Source of the DNA: CBDBUR01 sp965209065
Lineage (GTDB): Bacteria > Pseudomonadota > Alphaproteobacteria > JAPOUT01 > G958296285
Length of the DNA stretch: 64,000 nucleotides
Assembly: GCA_965209065.1 (NCBI GenBank)
Contig: OZ242373.1
Coordinates: 1,488,001-1,552,000 of the forward strand
Direction of reading: 5' to 3'
A program made the position numbers and the translations under genes. Within the stretch, counting starts at the first letter, position 1, and each line of letters opens with the position of its first letter. The notes below the pieces were generated by a model that was given only the letters and a program-made list of their open reading frames with translations, was not told where the DNA came from and did not search any database. This document shows positions 60,341 to 64,000 of this stretch, piece by piece.

Positions 60341-60862
60341 CTACTTGCTCGCACCGCACCAGCAAGCCCTCTTCCCCTCAACGAGAGGACGCGCCAACCC
60401 CTTTTCTATTAGCGCTTTACCTAAATCTAAGCCGTCTGCCGTGCTGATGTCCGCGCCCGTGCGTCCGTAAATATGAGGCGCGCTGATGTTCCTTAAATAA
60501 ATTTTACGATAAACACCCACTTGCTTGCCAATAAGCTGCTCGACATAGGCTTGCGCACGCCGCGCTAAATCGCGCTCCCCCTTACAAACCAAGCAACCCG
60601 CGCGCTTGCGCTTCTCTGGCGTATTGACCTTGCTTAAACGCACGCGCGCCGTTTTGGTTAAACCCGACCATAAATGCGCCTCGACCTCAAAAGTGTCGCC
60701 GTCAATCACACGCACCACCTCTGCCTCTAACGCGGCTTCAATAATAAGACGCTTGGTGGCAAGCGAACCCGCCTCCTGTTGCGCTTCGCTGTCGCGCCAT
60801 AAATAACCCGCAACCAAACCGAGTAGGAAAATAAGCGGAATTAAAAATCCTACCTTGTTCAT
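60341..60862 (-). CDS. Thermonuclease (SNase)-like protein
   Basis: The 173-residue product starts with a hydrophobic anchor or signal (LIPLIFLLGLVAGYLW) and has the nuclease core VVRVIDGDTFEVEAHLW, VRLSKVNTPEKRKR and GERDLARRAQAYVEQLIG, in which the usual Arg-Glu-Arg catalytic set is largely kept. A Cys pair in CLVC and a terminal CWC are added. It would act in the periplasm. It overlaps dnaJ by four bases, an unusual placement inside the dnaKJ-dapB order. Confidence 0.85.
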   Translation of the reverse strand: MNKVGFLIPLIFLLGLVAGYLWRDSEAQQEAGSLATKRLIIEAALEAEVVRVIDGDTFEVEAHLWSGLTKTARVRLSKVNTPEKRKRAGCLVCKGERDLARRAQAYVEQLIGKQVGVYRKIYLRNISAPHIYGRTGADISTADGLDLGKALIEKGLARPLVEGKRACWCGASK

Positions 60863-62025
60863 TTGAACTTCTCAAAAAAACCACTTAGCTTATCTAAAAA
60901 ACCTTGTTGCGATGGCGCATTGCCCTTATTAAGACTCTCTCCAAAGGCTTTCAATAAACTTTTTTGCTTCTCATCTAAATTGACCGGCACTTCTACTTCT
61001 AAATCAATAAATAAATCTCCAGTGCCTGACTGATGTAAAGAGGGCAAGCCCTCGCCGCGCACCCTTAACCGCTTGCCCCACTGACTGCCCGCAGGCACTT
61101 TTATCTCAACCGATGTGCCATTCAATAAAGGCACCTTCACCGAACCACCAAGACAAGCCTCGATAATAGAAATCGGCACAGAGCAATATAAATCTTGCTC
61201 TATGTGGTCAAAAATTTTATGCGACTTAATGTGAACAAATAAAAATAAATCTCCCGAACGACCCGCACGAAAACCCGCATTCCCCTTGTCAGCTAAACGC
61301 ATCTGCGCACCATCGTTAATGCCCTTGGGAATTTTAACCCGTAAAGTTTTTTTGCCGCGCGCCCTGCCTTGACCCGAACAAACCGAGCAAGGCTGAGTCA
61401 TCACTTGACCCTCACCGCCACACGCCGAGCACGTTCTCTGTAAAGCAAAAAAACCACTCTGCTGATGAAGGACACCCGAACCGCCACACTGAACACAATT
61501 TTCTAACTTTGAACCCTTCGCCGCGCCCGAACCCGAACAAGTTTCACACGACTCCTCCGCGCTAAAAGTGAATTCTTTATTCGCACCGGTCGCAACTTCC
61601 TCTAAACTTATTTCTAAATCATAACGTAAGCTCTCACCTTGATGCCCATGCTGCGAACGACTCCTGCCGCCAGCACTACCCATAAAATTATTGAAAACAT
61701 CACCAAAAATATCGGACATGGTAGAAGAAAAATCTCCAAACCCCGCACCGCCCGCACCCGCACCGCCGCCGCCCGCCCCCGCACCTGTTTGTCCCATGCC
61801 CGCCTCGTAGGCTTGGTGACCAAATCTATCATAAGCCGCACGCTGCTCGTCATCACTTAACACTTTGTAGGCGTGGCTTAACTCTTTGAACTTCGCTTCC
61901 GCTTCCTCATCATTAGGGTTGCGGTCGGGGTGATAGGTCATCGCCAACTTGCGATAAGCGCGCTTTAATGCCTCAGGCGATACATCACGCCCGACACCCA
62001 AAATTTCATAATAATCACCCGACAC
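60859..62025 (-). CDS. dnaJ: Chaperone DnaJ
   Basis: DnaJ delivers unfolded clients to DnaK and stimulates its ATPase. The 388-residue product has a J domain (YYEILGVGRDVSPEALKRAY, HPD in TYHPDRNPNDE), a Gly/Ala-rich region, four CxxCxGxG zinc repeats (CETCSGSG, CVQCGGSG, CSACGGEG, CSVCSGQG) and the C-terminal substrate domain. It starts at a GTG (62025). It lies 24 bases after dnaK. Confidence 0.97.
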   Translation of the reverse strand: MSGDYYEILGVGRDVSPEALKRAYRKLAMTYHPDRNPNDEEAEAKFKELSHAYKVLSDDEQRAAYDRFGHQAYEAGMGQTGAGAGGGGAGAGGAGFGDFSSTMSDIFGDVFNNFMGSAGGRSRSQHGHQGESLRYDLEISLEEVATGANKEFTFSAEESCETCSGSGAAKGSKLENCVQCGGSGVLHQQSGFFALQRTCSACGGEGQVMTQPCSVCSGQGRARGKKTLRVKIPKGINDGAQMRLADKGNAGFRAGRSGDLFLFVHIKSHKIFDHIEQDLYCSVPISIIEACLGGSVKVPLLNGTSVEIKVPAGSQWGKRLRVRGEGLPSLHQSGTGDLFIDLEVEVPVNLDEKQKSLLKAFGESLNKGNAPSQQGFLDKLSGFFEKFK

Positions 62026-62049
62026 TTTGTTTCCGCTGTCCCCGTTTAT

Positions 62050-63972
62050 CTACTTATCTTTTTTGTCTTCATCAACTTCTTCAAATTCAACATCCTCAAC
62101 ATTTTCATTCGCCTTATCATTGTTCGCCGCATTCGCCGCTTCGGGGGCATCTGTGCCGTTCGCCTGCTGGTTCTTATACAAAAATTCTCCTATCTTCATA
62201 CTCGCTTGCGCCAGCGTTTGCGTTTTCGCCGCGATGTCGTCCTTGTCATCGCCCTCACGCGCCTCATCAACCGCCTTGAGCGCGGCTTCTATCGCCTCCT
62301 TGTCGGCAGCAGGGAGCTTGTCGCCCGCCTCCTCTAAACTTTTGCGCGTGGCATGCGCCATCGCCTCAGCTTGATTGCGCACATCGACCAACTCTTTTTT
62401 CTTCTTGTCCTCCTCCTCATATTCCTTTGCCTCCTTCATCATTCTTTCAATTTCGGTCTCGTCTAATCCGCCACTCGCTTCAATGCGAATCTTCTGCTCC
62501 TTGTTGGTCGCCTTATCCATCGCCGACACATGCACAATACCATTGGCATCTATATCAAAACTAACTTCAATTTGTGGCATACCGCGCGGCGCAGACGCAA
62601 TGCCCTCTAAATTAAATTGACCGAGTAATTTATTGCCTTCTGCCATCTCACGCTCGCCTTGAAATACACGAATTGTAACCGCCGTTTGATTGTCCGCCGC
62701 CGTTGAAAATATCTGCGACTTCTTGGTCGGAATTGTCGTGTTGCGGTCAATTAAGCGCGTGAAAACACCACCCAAAGTTTCTATACCGAGCGATAGGGGG
62801 GTGACATCTAACAGCAGAACATCTTTTATATCGCCCTGTAAAACGCCCGCTTGAATGGCAGCACCCATCGCGACAACCTCATCAGGATTGACGCCGCTGT
62901 TTGGCTTCTTGCCAAAAACCTTTTCAACAAAAGCACGCACCTGAGGCGAACGCGTTTGCCCGCCAACTAAAATAATTTCGTCAATGTCGCGCGCGTTTAA
63001 GCCCGAATCCGCTATGGCTTTTTCACACGGCACACGCGTGCGCTCTACCAAAGCCTCCGTTAAACTTTCTAACTTGGCACGCGAAAGTTTTAACACCAGA
63101 TGCTTGGGTCCCGACTGGTCAGCCGTGATAAAAGGTAAGTTGATTTCTGTCTCTTGCGCCGAGGATAACTCTATCTTTGCTTTCTCCGCCGCTTCTTTTA
63201 AGCGTTGTAAAGCAAGCCCATCAGAACGAATGTCTATGCCTTGACTTTTCTTAAACTCCTCCGCTAAATAACCTACCACGCAGGCATCAAAATCTTCCCC
63301 ACCTAAAAAAGTATCGCCGCTGGTTGATTTAACCTCAAACACACCATCGCCCAATTCTAAAATGGAAATGTCAAACGTGCCGCCGCCTAAATCATAAACC
63401 GCGATGGTCTTGCCTTCCTGCTGCTTGTCTAAACCATAAGCCAGCGCGGCGGCGGTCGGCTCGTTGATGATGCGCTCTACTTCTAGCCCCGCAATTTTAC
63501 CAGCATCCTTTGTTGCTTGTCGTTGCGAATCATTGAAGTAAGCCGGAACGGTGATAATCGCCTTTGATACCTTCTCGCCTAAATAACTTTCCGCCGTCTC
63601 TTTCATCTTTTGTAAAATGAAAGCCGAAATCTCCGCCGGCGAATAATCCTTGCCGTTCGCATTGACCCACGCATCATTCTGTGCGCTCTTTATAATTTTA
63701 TAAGGAACCGCATCTATATCCTCTTTCGTTTTAGGGTCATCAAAACCGCGACCAATAAGGCGCTTAATCGCAAACAAAGTGTTATGCGGATTCGTTACCG
63801 CTTGACGCTTGGCGGGCAAACCCACCAGCCGCTCGTCCTTGTCGGTGAAAGCAACCATTGAGGGCGTGGTTCGCGTGCCCTCGCTGCTCTCTATCACGTG
63901 AGGTGTCGAGCCCTCCATTACCGCTACGCAGCTGTTGGTCGTGCCTAAGTCTATGCCGATAATTTTACTCAT
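62050..63972 (-). CDS. dnaK: Chaperone DnaK (Hsp70)
   Basis: DnaK is the ATP-driven Hsp70. The 640-residue product is complete: ATPase domain with IGIDLGTTNSCVAVMEG, NEPTAAALAYGLD, IAVYDLGGGTFDISILEL and VGGQTRSPQVRAFVEKVFGK, substrate domain with LLLDVTPLSLGIETLGGVFT, and the acidic tail ending EEVDEDKKDK. A GGAAGG sequence precedes the ATG. Only 28 bases of upstream sequence are present, so its heat-shock promoter lies beyond the window. Confidence 0.98.
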   Translation of the reverse strand: MSKIIGIDLGTTNSCVAVMEGSTPHVIESSEGTRTTPSMVAFTDKDERLVGLPAKRQAVTNPHNTLFAIKRLIGRGFDDPKTKEDIDAVPYKIIKSAQNDAWVNANGKDYSPAEISAFILQKMKETAESYLGEKVSKAIITVPAYFNDSQRQATKDAGKIAGLEVERIINEPTAAALAYGLDKQQEGKTIAVYDLGGGTFDISILELGDGVFEVKSTSGDTFLGGEDFDACVVGYLAEEFKKSQGIDIRSDGLALQRLKEAAEKAKIELSSAQETEINLPFITADQSGPKHLVLKLSRAKLESLTEALVERTRVPCEKAIADSGLNARDIDEIILVGGQTRSPQVRAFVEKVFGKKPNSGVNPDEVVAMGAAIQAGVLQGDIKDVLLLDVTPLSLGIETLGGVFTRLIDRNTTIPTKKSQIFSTAADNQTAVTIRVFQGEREMAEGNKLLGQFNLEGIASAPRGMPQIEVSFDIDANGIVHVSAMDKATNKEQKIRIEASGGLDETEIERMMKEAKEYEEEDKKKKELVDVRNQAEAMAHATRKSLEEAGDKLPAADKEAIEAALKAVDEAREGDDKDDIAAKTQTLAQASMKIGEFLYKNQQANGTDAPEAANAANNDKANENVEDVEFEEVDEDKKDK

Positions 63973-64000
63973 AGTTCTTTCCTTCCTTTCTTTATATGGG

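Overview
The window is about 64 kb of chromosome from a free-living, heterotrophic alphaproteobacterium with moderate GC and short intergenic gaps. The assignment rests on gene orders typical of the class: holA-lptE-leuS beside parAB-mnmG, hemE-hemH-hemJ-rho, aroE-coaE-dnaQ-timA, hisBHAFE-coaA, dnaK-dnaJ-dapB-gpmA, ftsK-lolA-xthA, and rsmB-rpe-heparinase-purH. No phage, transposase or CRISPR array was seen, and I cannot name the genus.

Layout. 0-4.5 kb: a small membrane-protein reading frame, a TetR-type regulator divergent from gpsA, then acs. 4.5-10.3 kb: a winged-helix protein, rsmB, rpe, a heparinase-like gene and purH. 10.3-21.7 kb is more accessory: an alkylsulfatase-like metallo-hydrolase with a Gln in the first zinc position, a cysteine-cluster protein, a frameshifted PQQ sugar dehydrogenase/cytochrome c gene, a haloalkane dehalogenase, a DUF318 permease, tRNA-Gly, a UbiH-like protein lacking its glycine motif, a Tat-exported PhoD phosphatase and a lipoprotein quinohemoprotein alcohol dehydrogenase. 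21.8-35.1 kb: dapC-like, ftsK, lolA, a polyamine-type binding protein, xthA, a response regulator, a YkuD transpeptidase, yggS, a thiE-like gene, DUF3576, leuS, lptE and holA.

35-48.3 kb is the replication origin and segregation region. parB and parA sit beside mnmG. Two perfect parS sites (36973, 38939) and one eroded copy (40611) lie around mnmG and before mnmE. The spacer between hemE and the ppsR-like gene (about 48016-48311) is AT-rich, holds five same-orientation DnaA-box-like 9-mers, and has genes pointing away on both sides; it is the best candidate for oriC. rsmG, usual between mnmG and parA, is absent.

The most unusual stretch is 38.9-40.6 kb, a 1.7-kb low-GC insertion between mnmG and mnmE. 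It holds an attC-shaped structured repeat, a small lipoprotein gene, and a Fic-type module of a 66-residue inhibitor-like protein and a 201-residue Fic core. The two module genes share one reading frame separated by a single TGA. The module has its own promoter with an overlapping inverted repeat and is bounded by exact 16-bp direct repeats, one abutting the eroded parS site.

48.3-64 kb is housekeeping: ppsR, maf, aroE, coaE, dnaQ, timA, the histidine cluster hisBHAFE with coaA, an adenosine kinase-like gene, nth, ogt, gpmA, dapB, a nuclease, dnaJ and dnaK. All calls are from reading the sequence; no database search was possible.
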